From Tuctoria greenei (lineage: Eukaryota; Streptophyta; Magnoliopsida; Poales; Poaceae), in NCBI GenBank assembly GCA_036927565.1, contig JAYESD010000008.1, positions 112,018,279-112,082,278 on the forward strand: a DNA stretch of 64,000 bases. The letters run 5' to 3'. The translations under genes were made by a program, and so were the position numbers. The notes beneath the pieces were generated by a model that had not been told where the DNA came from, ran no database searches, and worked only from the letters and a program-made list of their open reading frames with translations. Shown piece after piece: positions 30,000 through 43,084 of the stretch (position 1 is the stretch's first letter; each line of letters opens with the position of its first letter).

Positions 30000-32900
30000 G
30001 GTTTGGCATGTCAAGCAAGATAAGGCGTCCACGCCTACGTCTTCGGCCTAGACAACAAGTCATCACTAAGAGGACGGGGGTAAGTCTCCTCATTGGAATT
30101 AAAAAAATTTGTGAGTCCTTGCCCATAGGTTAATTGGTAGTTATCTCATATTTGTTTTTTACATTTTACATTTGAATTTCTCATCGAAACTTGCATTTGC
30201 ATTTCACATGTTTTGAATTTTCACACTTGCATGTTGGAAAGTAAAATTTCCAACCAACATAAAACTAAAATTTTGAATTAGGGAAACATTTTTTTGATCT
30301 GAATTATGTGCATAACCACTTGAATTTATTTTTCTGATTCAAAGCAAAAAGATTTCTCTTGTTCCTCATTTCATTTGCAAATTGTTTTGAGTCAGGCAAG
30401 ACAATTTGGCAAAGAGTTCAATTTGCTTTTGCTAACATAACTCGTTTTTGAGTTGTTTTGTTTGTTCTTGATTAAATTACAGTGAGGACAAAATTTGTGA
30501 AGAGGTTGTTTGGCAAGAAAATGGAAGCCTCATCAAGCTGAATTCATCATCAGGAAGATTTAAGAACATATCTCTCTGTCAAACTCATTTCGGGTTCAAG
30601 GTGGAGGAATGTTTAGGATGATGGCCTGATAGAGGAGCAAGATGAAGCTTCATTCATCATCAACTACAACCTCAACTTGGCAATTGACATCGAGCGTATA
30701 AGCTATGCTGAAGTCCACATCCGTGAGTTTCTCACACAACGGCCTTCGAACCCGAACTGCTCTTCATAATGATGTATGAGTTTAGAATTTTCGATCATTT
30801 GGTTTGCAGTACAATCAGATGACTTTGCTTACATTGATTAGGAAGGGTATCACCTCCTCATCATTCAATTCTATGCACCCTCACGAAAGTAAGTGTTGGT
30901 GTGATAATTTGATTTTCAAATGGAAATACCACTTTACATGGAAAGAACTAAAAAAATACCTAGAATCATTTAAAGCATTGTTTAAAAGACTTAGTCATTT
31001 CTTCCTAGGTTTAAAAATAAAGATTTTGGTATAACATTGACGGGTAGATTGGCATGTATTAACCTAGGAATAAGTGATGTATGTCCTTAATCTTAATTTG
31101 AATTGCAAGCTTATTTGGAATCACTAAATTTAAAATTCCTAGGAAGGGCTTTAGATATCTCCAGGGAGGATAAAATCGAAAATCTTGTTTGCCATGATCA
31201 AAATAATAAATATTTACTCTTGTACAAAGTGAAGATTGTTAGAAAATTCAAGATGTAGGGATCCATAGAGTGTACATCTATAACTTGCATTGCTATGAGT
31301 AGGAGCTTCAGAAAATGTGCAAACTCATTAATTCATAAAGCTCCAATCTTATATTAATGAATCGTACATTGTTTATGGATGCACTCAAAATTGAATCTGA
31401 GGAATCTTTGTTGTTTTTCTTCTCCGGATGTACAAATGAAATTCGGTTACATAGCTTCAATTTTTATTTGTACAAGTACCGGAAGCTAACTATCACTCTC
31501 CATCCAAGAGAGGAGGCTTGTATGAGTAATATTTCTATGCAGTCATACAAGAAGTCGATCACTGAATAAAGCTTTGAAGGTACCATTTCAACATCAATTG
31601 GCCAATGAGTAAACGAGCATGGTTGAAACCTATCGGAATTTAATCCGAAGGGTCAATCATAGCTTTACGAGGTCATAGATTTGACATGGAAATCCTCCAG
31701 GAGAGATCAATGGGCTGCTATGAATAAGTGAGATCACTATACTCTCAACTATTCTAAGCACCAATTCAAGCTCAAAGGAGTTGCCACCATTATCGTGTGC
31801 ACGTTGTTCCTTTGTGGCTAGGGGTTATCATGACCCAAGCCAGAGAATGGCGGATCACACCCAACGCATGTTGGTTCACGTTGTTCCCTTGTAGCTAGAG
31901 GTTATGATGACCGTAGTTAGGAATGATGGATCGGACCCGACACATGGGAGACCTTGAGGTGTGGACAAGCGACATCTAGAACACTTTATTCGACCACACT
32001 CATGGCACCTATGGGAGGCAACACAACATCAACACTCAACCTTCCAATGTCGAAGCCACACCGCAACAAGGTTAGAACGACTTCATGACCTACCTCCGCC
32101 GGTAGGGATTCAACCCCTATCGCTGACCTTGACCAAGAACAGGCTTGGGGGAGGACACCCACTTGAGGTAATTTGTATCACATCGCAACTTGCATTTCAC
32201 ATTTTTTCCATCATTGCATCTAAAATAAATTTTGTTAGGGTAGTTTGAATAAAATAAAAGATGTGCGGTAAGAATATTTTTAATTTGCATAAGTTGAAAT
32301 GATGAATAGTTGCTCTGTTTTATTTTCCATTAGTCCCTTGTATACAACTTAGTATTCTCCAAACTATTGCGTTTATTGGCTTAGAATACCTTTATCCTAA
32401 ACTTGAAATTTATGGCTAGCATAAGCTTAATCTAATTCTACATTGTTGTGAGATAATATATAGTAATAAGAGCTGCTAAATTCATAGTTAAAGGTGAAAC
32501 TTGTCTTTTCGGAGTATTTCTATAATTGGGTCAACTTAAAGTTCCTCATTTGATTTGAAATTACTACCAAAGCCATATGATGTTCAAATTTGATAAACCC
32601 CATGCATATGCTATTTGCTTTCACATTGAGCCTAGTCAAACTAGTATAGACCTAAGTGAGAATCTTCTCATAATTTTAAGATCAAGATTTCATGTGCACA
32701 TGCTAAACCTCTACACTAGAAATTAGCACATTTCCATCATAAAATTCCACCACCACAAAAAGATACTCCATATTCTTATGCCTAGTATTCTATTCAAAAT
32801 TATGGGAAAAAAGGAGTAGAAGGCATGGCTACAACAACAAAAAAAAAGAAAAAAAATGCATGCTTATGTGCAAGAACATGAGAAAAAGAAAAAAAAAAGA

Positions 32901-33475
32901 GAAAATAAGTAGCCATGCTTAATCCCTACAAAAAAGAGAGTCCACAAAAGGAGTCATCTTCAAATTTCACTTTCATTCCATCACACATCCATAATCTTGA
33001 TCAAAATTATGATTTATTTTCTCCTAAGGCTTACTCTTTTGACTTAGCAATATATGTGTTGCAAATATACCTACTCTTGATCCATACCGACTCCACATAA
33101 AGCCTTATTTAGATGTAGGACAAGAAAGACATTGCCTTGATGAGGAAAATTCTACTAACCACATAGGAGTGATTGAGACCATTATTTGAGGAACCTGAAA
33201 ATAAAGACCATTTGAAACTCTTCGGAATCCAAGTGGAACTTAGACATTAGGAGATGCATGCTCAATTTGTTGTTCTATCTTTCAACCACCCAAAAAAAGA
33301 GGAGTCATAAGCCTCATAATGATTAAGAAAAAGGGTGAGGTACCATAGCCAATTTATTCAATACAAGGTAGAATATTTTGTTGTGCACATGATACTTTTA
33401 AAAAGTAGAACATTGTAGCAACTTATGATCAACAACCTAAGTCTTCATCTTTGCATCGGGACGAGCAAAGGGTAA
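30000..33475. other. AT-rich non-coding interior of the Athila-like element
   Basis: No ORF with family resemblance in about 3.5 kb. A 77-bp tandem duplication sits at 31800-31947 (cacgttgttccttt...aacgcatg repeated as cacgttgttccctt...gacacatg). A-rich stretches at 32835-32910 are followed by 'gacgagcaaagggtaagctt' before the purine tract. Athila elements often have an env-like ORF in this place; nothing readable remains. Confidence 0.6.
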
Positions 33476-33488
33476 GCTTGGGGGAGTT
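33476..33488 (+). other. Polypurine tract of the Athila-like element
   Basis: gcttgggggagtt directly before the 3' LTR, the usual form in Athila and many other plant Gypsy elements. Confidence 0.75.
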
Positions 33489-34954
33489 TATTGACGGTCG
33501 TAATATACCAGTTTTGACCATCAATCTAACTCAGTTATGGGAAAAAATAAATATTTCTTACACACATAATTTTTATATTTGACATAACTCCACTTGTTCT
33601 TGGAGAAATAGTGCATGCAGGTATTTTATTGCAAGACATTTCAACCAATCAGGAGATGAAATGTGGCATCACATGGATCCACAAACACTTCTTAGCGTAT
33701 TCGAAGAAATCCGACATCAATTCTTGCGGGAAGGGAACCAGAGCCCAGATGTTAGTCACTCGGAGGAAGCACACCGCAAAAGGAGCCAAAGACTAGGTCG
33801 GCCGAACCCCTAGCTCTGCTACATGGTCTGAGCGCCTTTTGCGGTCAAACAATGCATGGTGCTCTCCTAGCTGCCTGATGGCGATTAAGACTCTTTCGAG
33901 TGCTAGTTGTGGCATGAACTGATTTAACTCCATGTATAAATAGGACCCCACACCCTTACTTCTCAACACATACCAATTAAACATCACTCTCTTGTATACA
34001 CACTTTTTCCAAGTCCTTAGTGGAGTTTAGGATGTAGAGAGGAGCCTCTAGTCCCAAGTCCATTTTTGGAAAGGTATGGCTCATATATCTTCTTCTTTAT
34101 CTAACTTTATGCATTTTAATAATATTAGTCTTTTATTGTTCATATACATGGACCAATCGTTTCTTGTTTGATTGTGGAGTCCATGTATGTGGTAGGTTTA
34201 GTTGTTATTATGATAATATAGTAATTACGTTATTATGTTATCATAAACATCATAAGTCTCCACATTAGGTATGATATGAATATGTTAGTATGAATAGCAT
34301 GGTGCTTTGTCCCAACATTGGTTCAACGATGTTTAGGCTAGTCATTGCCCTAGAGTGGTATTTGTACTCGAGCCTTTAAGGTGTTTACTTAACATGTAAG
34401 CGTGATTCTTAGATAGTTAAGTACACTGGATGTCTCATAGACCCACGGGTTGTAGAGGTAGGCGGTAGGTGGTGACAACCCTGTCCGTCCTTTGTACTCC
34501 CCATGTTTGGCTACATCACATGCTCTTAGCGGGAATCATTCTGGTTTTGCCAGGGGTAAACTTGTGTCTGATATGTTGGACTACCAATCCCTAGTATTCA
34601 CCACTAGCATATCCAAGTGTACATTACTTAGACTATGCATATGTATATTAGAAGCACATTAGGAATGACCCTTTCATAGTTTAACTCTCACTAGGACTAC
34701 ATTATCTCTAGGAGTAGATTGCTCAAGTGTGTGTCATACAACCCATAGTATCAATTCACCCGTCATGATAAATACTCAATATTCTATATCTTGATCATGA
34801 GAATAGTTTTTACTTTACTTCACCGTCTTCCTTTGGGATAAATATGATACCCTTGGGAATACTCATGGATGAAAATGCTACAACGGTATCATCCGTGCGC
34901 TTGCGGATCTCATCTCCTTCCGAAGATGATATGTGGTGTGAAAAAGTACCTACA
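33489..34954 (+). repeat. 3' LTR of the Athila-like element
   Basis: 1,466 bp, uninterrupted partner of 25678-28714. It serves as the empty site for the solo LTR insertion. It ends TACCTACA three bases before element X. Confidence 0.85.
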
Positions 34955-35149
34955 CATTGTAAGGATCAGAGTCCCCACATTCTATAAGTCACATTAGATG
35001 CTGTCGTGCGATGCGACACTGAGTAGTACACACAAAAAGACATCATAAAGATACAAAGTTATCATTTTAGAATAAGATATTGTTTACAAAATAGTGTACA
35101 ACAGCGGTACACACGCAACGGAAAGTACATACTCACACTCTCAACCTAT

Positions 35150-36597
35150 CACTACAAGAAACGAGTAAAAGGACATCAACTTTATAGCCGTCGGTTGTCT
35201 ACTAAAACCGATGTACATATGCTATAACCGTCGGTACACTGAAGTATTTAGCCAACACCTTTTATTCAATGTTTTTAAGTATTAAAACCATCGACCCCAA
35301 CGCATTTAAAGTGTAAAGCCGTCGGTTTCATGGACCGACACCTTTATTGGCGTAAGACCATCGGACACCCGCCCGACACATTTACAAGCTCAAAGCTGTC
35401 GGGCTGGCACACTCCCGATGCTTTTAAGTTCAGTTTTTTTTTAGTATCATACACCCTTCTGGTTGACGAACTAAAGCATTATCAATCATTTGACAGATGT
35501 TATCAATTTGGCACTGACATAGCACAAAAAATTTACAGATATTGTCAATCATTGGAACTGCTAATTTCTTAGTATCAATCTCATTAAAAAAAGATGAACA
35601 AAAGTATGACCATATGAACTTCATATCTCAGTACCAAAAATGAACACAAGAACAAAATCTCAGTATGAGTGAGCTCCAGATCTAAATAAAAATGAACACA
35701 AGCATTGAAGTGGTTCTCCCGGTAGTAAAAGTCGATGGGATGGGCACAGACGAGGATGGTGTGAAGTCAAGGAGATGAGGCCGCGGTGGCCGGCGAGGCT
35801 GCAAGGGAGATGAGGCCGCGGTGGCTGGCCTCGGGTCATTGAGCAGCTTCTCGCTGAAGAGCTGCCCGTCGTTGTGGTGGCCAGAACGCCGGCAAATTCC
35901 AAGCGCCTGCCCCTCGCCGGATCTGGAAGTCATCGCCACCACCTCGCCGGATCTGGGACTGACCGCTACCACGTCTCTGGATCTGGAACGGAGACTGTGG
36001 GAGGTGCTGGCAGTAGAGGGCGACGACACGGAGAGGGAGAGAGGATGTCGGCAGCAACGACAAGTGGCTGGCAGTCAGGCGCGAACGGCGACGCGCCTAT
36101 ATTGGTGGTGTCCGGCGGCTGTTGGCGTGTGCGACGACTAAAACGCATAGAGAAAGATGCACGTTTGCTGGGCGGCGGTTGGAGAGCGCTTGCTGGGCGG
36201 CGGCTGGAGAGCGTTTGCTGGGCGACAACTAGGGTTCACGGGTGAGTGATTGAGTGGGGAATGAAGAAGGTAGGGTTCACAGGCTGAGATATAAAATAGC
36301 AGATACGGCCGGCCCTAGCACCCAACAACTATCGAAATGTTTCTTAGCCCCGATGCCTTTATCTCTACTTGTTACAACCGTTGGGGGATCTACTCTAACC
36401 GACACTTATAAAGTTACAGTCGTCGGTCCATTTCACTACCCGACTCTTTTAATTAAAACCATCGGCCTCTGTCAAGATACTGACATTTTAAACTAGTACC
36501 GTCAGTTAGATTATTACCAACGTTTTTAGTGCATTTATATCCAATGACCCTGATGCATATATAATTCCCGACGCCCTATTCCTTGTTTCTTGTAGTG
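35150..36597. mobile_element. Non-autonomous CACTA transposon, 1,448 bp
   Basis: Ends CACTACAAGAAACGAG...CTTGTTTCTTGTAGTG, i.e. terminal inverted repeats of 13 bp (CACTACAAGAAAC) with TAT duplicated at 35147-35149 and 36598-36600. The empty site is visible in the X 5' LTR at about 63206 (ctcaacctatctatgcatcc). Subterminal repeats 'accgtcggt/ccgacac' occur at both ends (35185-35410, 36395-36500). The centre (35700-36240) is GC-rich with no transposase and three tandem 'gcttgctgggcggcgg' units (36165-36230). Confidence 0.93.
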
Positions 36598-37382
36598 TAT
36601 CTATGCACCCGAGAAGTCATCCATGCCCTAGGATGCTTCTCACTAGAAACACAAAGAACAAACGCAGCAGCGTGGTTTCACGTGAGAGATACATCTCGAT
36701 AGCTCGAGGTCTCATAGACAATCCTTTACAGCAGCAACACAAGAATACCTGCAAAATGACATATATATCAACCGTGAGCACCAAGGCTCAACAAGACTTA
36801 ACTGTCTCCACTAAACATGGAACTCTACATGCTTGAAACTTATAATATAGGATAGCTGAATTTGCATAAAGGACTCACCTAATAGTACATCCTTATTTCA
36901 GTTTTAGAGTAGCAAATGAAATTTCTTGAGCGTGGCACATCTCGAACTCAACCAGACAAGAAACGCTTCATTCCCAATGTTGCATGCTAAAGGCTGCATA
37001 AGCTTCATTCAAGTGAAGTTTTTGGCAAATGTAAATATAATTGTGTTGTTTCTAATCAAGACATGTTGCAATACCAATAATAGTCATTGCAGAAGATTCA
37101 TAATGTTCTAACTACTCTTTATTACTAAGTCATGACACAGTGAACAAGTATGCTCAATCCATAACCGCGAGCGAGGGTGATTCGAATCATTAACACCAGG
37201 ATAGCACGACACGTACACCCATACTCTAAGCTGCAAAGGCATGCTCCACTAATGTTGTATGCAACAACCTTTCACTCGACACTTACACACCGAACTGGTC
37301 CCGCCGCTACGAGCAGGAGGCCCCCACACAAAGCGTGAAATGCCCTCTAGCAGGTTTACACCTTGCTACCCTCAACCCACAC

Positions 37383-40300
37383 CTATAAGGCGGTGGGTTA
37401 TGCCTCGACGCTAAGGTGGACAAGTTACATCGGTTTCCTGGGCCCCATATATCAGTATGCCTCTGGTACAGCTCAAGCTTGCCCAACAGGGTCGCACACG
37501 ATGCCGTCCTCAATCGACACAGGCAGAGTTACGCACCTGAGACCACGTCCCAATGCATCCTATCCCAATGCCCGATCTCATATTCAGTTCATAAACCATT
37601 CTCTAACATATCCAATCCTGGGTGACAATATCGCTATCTCGCGATTAGATTCCAACTACTCGACCTCTACCGGATTCCTTACAGCATTACCATGGCAATT
37701 CGACATGTCGAGCTATCAACATACCCAAATATTCCATGTGATTGTGGGTCATGCATTTGGAGTATTCAAACACCTTAGTCCTAATGCACATATAGGTCAT
37801 AGTAGTGATATAAAAGCCAAACTTTGCAATAACTCTTAAATGCAAACCGGAGCTTGCCTTCGGTTGAGAATAAAAGTTAGTGAAGATCGGTTAATAAAGT
37901 CTGCCATGAACTTCATCACAGCTGAATCAACAGATAAATCATCGCCTCCGAGTTGGGCTCCTCGTCAATCGCCTTCATCGCATTACTATCAGTATGAATA
38001 TGCATATGAGAGAAGGCAACTTAGCAAAGTACTATACAATGTTGCATATAATTTAAGCAGGAGTAATACTAATCAAGGATGGAAAGTTTGCTGCTGTTAT
38101 ATACAGGAATAGAGGGGATTATCAAAGTGGGACATAGTGCATCCATGTATGAAGTGAAACAGGCATCATACATGAGTATACAATTGAGTAAGGAGGAACA
38201 CTATGGAATGATCAGAAGAATGCAAATTTTTGTACCAGGACTCAAGGATGGTCTCTGTTGTATATGGAAAACAACATAGAAAAAATCAAATTGAAACTTA
38301 GAAGAATTGGATTGTGAAGTGAAATGTGCAATGTTTTGGACATAGGGATATGAAACACAGTTTACTGTAGTAAATCAAGTCCTATGCTTCCAGAGATTTA
38401 ATAGTAAACTCCAGGTATTATCGGGAGACTTCTGGCCAAAATTAATCTAAGTTCATGTAAGTCCCTGTTCTCTAAAATTATATGAAGCTAAACATTTCCT
38501 AGAATTTTCATGGGCAATCTGGAGCTTTAACATGGGCAAAAGTTAGTCTTATGTTTAGTGGAGATCAAGTGGAATCCAAAAAAATTGGTTTCATAATTTT
38601 CTAAGCATTCTACTGTGAGATATTGATTTTAGAAGTTTGAACAATTTTCTAAAAATGTTTTTGGAAGCTTCGCAATTTTTCAGGTATATACAGCTTGGGA
38701 ACTTAATTTGACCTAGCAAATAAAGTCAAATGATTCTGAAATTTATACTGGAGTTCAAGGGAATTATGAGGAAACGTCTGGCCAAAACTGAGAATTTTCC
38801 AATGAATGGATCATCTGGAATTAATTCTAAATCTATTTTTATTTATGGAATTATTGAAGAAATTTCTGGCCTGTTAATATCAATCCAAGTGCACCACCGG
38901 AAAGTATAGATCATCCTGGTTGTAACAAAGTTATTTGAGAATTTTAGGCCAAATATCCTGGGAGATATCATTTTATAATATTTCGGTTGAATCTGGATTA
39001 TTTTTATTAAGAAATGTTTAAACCTGCGCTTGGGCCCACTCCATTTGAATGGACCATTGACAAGGTGGCAACAGGAAGCTACACAGTTATGCATGTAGCC
39101 ACACCATATCCAGGGAAATGGGTGTATGGCTGTCAGGTGGGACCAGGGAGTCTTCTTCCTCCCAGCGCCAAAGGCCAAGTGGGCGGCGCCCTCCTCGCCG
39201 GCGCACGGCGGCGACTCGCTGACGTCGAGTGCCCGTACTCCGTGGGACACGACACTTGCCACATGGGTGTATTTTGGGTTGGGGAACACTGCTATGAGGT
39301 TGGCATGGCCGGTGATGGCCGGAATAGCGGCCTCACCGACGGTGGCGGCTTGATGAACTTTGACGAGGTGGCTATGGCTCAGACAAGCACGATTCAACTA
39401 GGAAAAATATTGTCCGTCTTCTTGGGATGGTGTGGAATCCGTAGATGAACTCCAATCGTGAAGAAAATGACCGAAATATGAATTGCAACCCTGACCTAGG
39501 TCTGAACATGGCGGGTTTGGGGGAAATTAGGTTTTCAGCAAGATGACTTGATTAATGTCCAATTTATTAGCTTGGAGAGGTTCACCAGGACATCTAGCAG
39601 CTATTTATTAATTTGAATCGGGAATTATTAATCATGCAAATCCAATTTTGTTGATTAACCACCGTCGGTTTTTAACGAAAGCCAGCACAGGATTCACTCA
39701 TTCGGCTCACCGATGCTGGGGCATGACCAGAGACTTAGGAAGCACGAAAAGGAAATTATGGCGGACCTTTGACAGCATTTAGCTGGTTGCGAAACGGTTC
39801 GAGGTAGTCAGGCACCGTAGAAACTTCGGGGCAGCCAGAACAGAGACGGTAAGTCGAACCTCGACTTGCCACCATGAGGAAAGGGAGAAGCATCACCGTG
39901 GGAGCTCGGGGAGGACGAGGGCGACGTGACGCACTTCTTGGTGAGCTTGGTTCGAGCTTTGGCACGGTGCAACCACGGGGCAATGATGAAGTGGTGGCAG
40001 AACAGAGGAACAAAGCACTCGGCGGCCGGGAAAACGCTCATAGCTTCGTCGGGGAGGCTCGGCTGTTCAAGAAACAAGCTCAGTGAGCTGCGAACATCAT
40101 TAAGGAATAACAAAGCTTAAAGGTAAAGAAGCAAAACTCACTGTGTTTGCTGGAATATGGCCGGCATTTGAAGAACACGTCGGGAGCAAGTCTGTTCGTG
40201 AGGGAAGCAGCTAGGGTTCACCTTCAGAGAGAAATATCGCCATGAGCAGATGAGGACGAGCTCTGGTGTTCACATGGTCAGCCTGGAGAAAGAGCATCGG

Positions 40301-41034
40301 TGGCACATGCAAGATCGATCGGTGGCACGCTGGGAGCAGAGCACTCATCTCTCTGCGCTGTGGATGACAAGTGGGGTCCACCATACTAAACAATTTCCTT
40401 TCTCTGTTCAAATTAATTTCTATTCAACATGCACTAAAATAGTCAATGTTGAAGCTAGGGCAAATCAAATATGAAAAATTCATATTTGAGCTCCAATAAA
40501 AGAATTGATTACGTTTAGGTCAAAATTTCGAATTTGATTTGAATTCTCACTTTTGACTCGCTCAAATAAAACGCAAAAGAGCTATAAATTTATTAAAAAT
40601 TAGCAGGTTGGTTGTTTGAATTATGTGCAACCATTAGTGAGCTCAATTTTGTAGTTTTATGAGTTTGATTAAAACAATTTGATTTGATTTTTGAAACTCC
40701 TTTATATGGTTTAATTTAAATCACCTATGAACCTACACCTCATGGGCAGAATTGATCATGTGATTTCTAAGGGATTTTACATTTTCTTTTATTTGAATTA
40801 GAAACTAGCATTTGTATTTCAGTTGGTTTTTGAAAAATCTCTCTTTTATAATTACTGGCTTAAGTGCAAGATACCATCAAAATCACTCTTTTAAATGTGA
40901 AGTTTTTAGAAGTTCTATTTTTAACTTCATTTATTAGTAAACATAGTTCATGTGAGTTCAAATTCTATTTCAACTTAAAATTTTTTAAGTTCACATTTTT
41001 GAATTCTTGTTTTATTCAAATGTGGGCTTTTACA
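37383..41034. other. Unpaired part of the X 3' LTR
   Basis: No gene. AT-rich text alternates with a GC-rich island (39120-39380 and 39850-40060). Frames there (for example 39014-39448 and 38843-39397 on the other strand) overlap each other and lack motifs. Confidence 0.5.
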
Positions 41035-41533
41035 ACCATTCTCCCTTGAAGGAATCTCGTTCCGAGATTCTAAGGAAGAAAAAAGGAATGGAAAAGGAAC
41101 GATTGGTAAAAGAGAGTCGTCAATTAATCGGATATGATAACAACTTTGACTAATAGTATTGGTGATAACCTCCTTGCCTCCATGTAGCGTCTTTGAGGAT
41201 GTCGTTACTTCAATACGATGGGGTGCTCAAACTTCCATTAGAGTCTTGCAACATTTGCTCTTTGCTTATTTTGATCATCTTGATATCTTCGAACTAACCT
41301 TGCAACAGTTCTTGTCTGTTTGCCTTGTCTCGTAGAAGTCCTTATAACCTTAAGGTCGTATTTCCCAGACATGAATCAAGGTGCTTTTCGAGATTAAACA
41401 ACGAATCACTAACCTCGTTTGGTTTTTAGTCAACAATAGGATCCCTTTGTTGGGACATAGAGTAGTACAAATTTCAACGCTCTTATGTGGTCAAAACACA
41501 AGATCGCTAAATGTATGGTGACTACAAGGTTTT
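41035..41533 (-). other. Interior of element X, left fragment
   Basis: Between the inner edge of the 3' LTR and el2. The minus strand has a purine-rich stretch adjoining the LTR (polypurine tract candidate about 41039-41056). No ORF. Confidence 0.5.
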
Positions 41534-42418
41534 TGTCGGTACCCTGCGTACCAGATGCCCCTTGGAACTGCAAAGAGTGCAAAGTAACTCCACCTATCTG
41601 AGTTGAATACCTCCGAAGGCCCCACGTGTCACTTGTAACCGAACTTGTCTCCCTCATATGGTTAGTCCCAGTGCTGCCACATGTATCATAAAACCGGAGC
41701 TACAATCCCTACATGAGAATGCTCCGGACTGGATACCTACGTGGCACCCCCGGACCTAACCCCTGACAGAGGGAAGCTCTGGTACCGACACGTGTACCAC
41801 AACACCGGATCTACTCGTCCAAGACGGTAAGCTCCAAAGCTGCCACGCGTCCAACCGTCGGACCTTCAACCTCAACAGGCAGATTGGTAGACCTCCAACG
41901 GCTCGGACCTTCAAGGGACATTAAAGGCTTCAAGACCAGATTATGTGTCATTAATGCTATCTTAATGATACACGATCGGAGGACCCTTAATACTAGTAAC
42001 GCCACTATTAAGGTGCATTACCACGCTATTAAGGGGAATTAAGTACATTAAACTGTGTATTAGGCGCCAGTAACCGCTAGGGCCACATGTCGTGCCAGGC
42101 TAACGATGTAACGGGCAACCCTTGTACTATAAAAGGACTGGCCGAGCGACACACGCTCAAGGGACACACGCACTCAAGGGACACACACATTCAAGGGGTT
42201 CTCTCTGGCTCACGCCCTCACACGCTCATACACCCAATACAACAACAACAACAACACACCCGTGGAGTAGGGTATTACGCTTAGGCGGCCCGAACCACGT
42301 AAATCCTCGTGCCAAGTCACCATCTTGTTCTGAATATTCGCGCGCCCTAACCAAACTAAGAAACTCCACGGGCTGCCAACGGTAGTACCGGGGGAATTGC
42401 TGGAACCAGACTCTGACA
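41534..42418 (+). repeat. el2 5' LTR
   Basis: 885 bp, TGTCGGTACCCTGCGTACC...GAACCAGACTCTGACA. TATA box TATAAAAG at 42128-42135, then 'gtggagtagggtattacgct' at about 42262. Confidence 0.93.
42128..42135 (+). promoter_or_regulatory. TATA box of the el2 5' LTR
   Basis: TATAAAAG, conserved in the 3' LTR (54286-54293), in el1 and in el3, about 290 bp before the LTR end. Putative core promoter of the element RNA. Confidence 0.7.
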
Positions 42419-42420
42419 TT

Positions 42421-42432
42421 TGGCGCGCCAGG
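42421..42432 (+). other. el2 primer-binding site
   Basis: TGGCGCGCCAGG two bases inside the 5' LTR (spacer TT), same as in el1. Confidence 0.85.
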
Positions 42433-42455
42433 AAGGGGGTGCCTGAGATTCAAAG

Positions 42456-43084
42456 ATGGTGAACTCTGCTGCTGGATCATCCAAATGTAACCACACTGAG
42501 CAACCTGCTGGAGGCAATCCCTCCAACATGCAGCAGCCAGCAGGTGTTGTGGCTCAGCAGGAGTCATGCCACCACCGCCACCGTCCACTCCGGTGAATCA
42601 ACTCGGACATCGAGATGAGGCGTCCGCTTCGATCACTGCATCGGCGAATAACAACCCCAAACACGCCCTTATTGCTGCGCGTGCTCTTCTCCAATGACCA
42701 CCACCTCCAGGAGAACCTCAAGGTGCAATAGAGTAGTGGAGAGCTGATGTGGATCATCTAGTCGCAGCAGCAGCCGATGGCATCAGCAATCAAGGTCCTC
42801 CCCCCACGGGGCGGGCAACATCACAGCATCGGACCTTGTCGTGTAGACTCGGTCCACAAGCTTCGCGGCAAAGGAGACGTGTTGTGTCTCAACAGGTGAC
42901 GTCACTGCCCTCCGGGGCGTGACGTACTCACACGGTAACAAGGATTTCGACTCAAGACCTCCGGGCGGAGCTCGATCGTCGTTACCGGCAACAGGACAGC
43001 CGCGTACACATTGGGCGTGCTCGCGAGAGGCGAGAGGCTCGGGACAACCCTGTTCCTAAGGGAGTAGGAGGAGGTTGTTCTGCC
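42456..43084 (+). pseudogene. el2 gag N-terminal region
   Basis: Starts MVNSAAGSS at 42456 like el1 but loses frame: after VVAQQESCHHRH-type sequence there is a TGA at about 42600 and further stops. Compared with el1 the Ala/Pro-rich N-terminus is shorter. The segment leads into AMHLRMVRWAQKFRSHLPEK at 43091. Confidence 0.7.

Larger units (their letters stand above)
25678..34954 (+). mobile_element. Athila-like Gypsy element, degenerate, without pol
   Basis: 5' LTR 25678-28714 (with a nested solo LTR), primer site 28723-28740, gag remnants 28890-29990, long AT-rich non-coding interior, purine tract 33476-33488, 3' LTR 33489-34954. The two LTRs align throughout (start TGTTGACGGT versus TATTGACGGT, end TACCAACA versus TACCTACA). 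The left flank is CATGG. The right flank shows CAT before element X begins at 34958, consistent with a CATGG duplication cut by X. The interior is only about 4.8 kb and contains no RT or integrase. Confidence 0.8.
34958..41034 (-). repeat. 3' LTR of element X (with nested CACTA)
   Basis: Left boundary TGTAAGGATC is aligned with TGAGAATCGG at 63028. The inner boundary is placed at 41034 (minus strand TGTAAAAGCCC), just left of a minus-strand purine-rich 'aaggaatctcgttccgaga' region that resembles the 3' end of Tekay-type elements; 41038 is the alternative. 34958-37382 (minus the CACTA) matches 63028-64000. The remainder has no copy in the window. GC-rich ORFs at 38843-39448 are not gene-like. 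Confidence 0.6.

Noticed and set aside
35682..36141. GC-rich frames on both strands inside the small CACTA element
   Set aside because: Overlapping frames without motifs; composition and local repeats explain them. Capture of a host fragment is possible but nothing is recognisable.
37363..37839. 158-codon frame on the plus strand
   Set aside because: Lies in LTR sequence, low-complexity and without motif; its start region is not open in the homologous copy visible at 63990-64000, which is too short to test further.
38843..39448. Two overlapping frames of 184 and 144 codons in the X LTR
   Set aside because: Opposite strands over the same GC-rich island, no family resemblance, and inside an LTR.
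40800..41056. Exact inner boundary of the X LTR at 41038 (TGGTTGTAAA) instead of 41034
   Set aside because: Both fit TG ends; 41034 was preferred because TGTAAAAGCCC resembles the usual TGTAACACCC-type start, but this is not settled.
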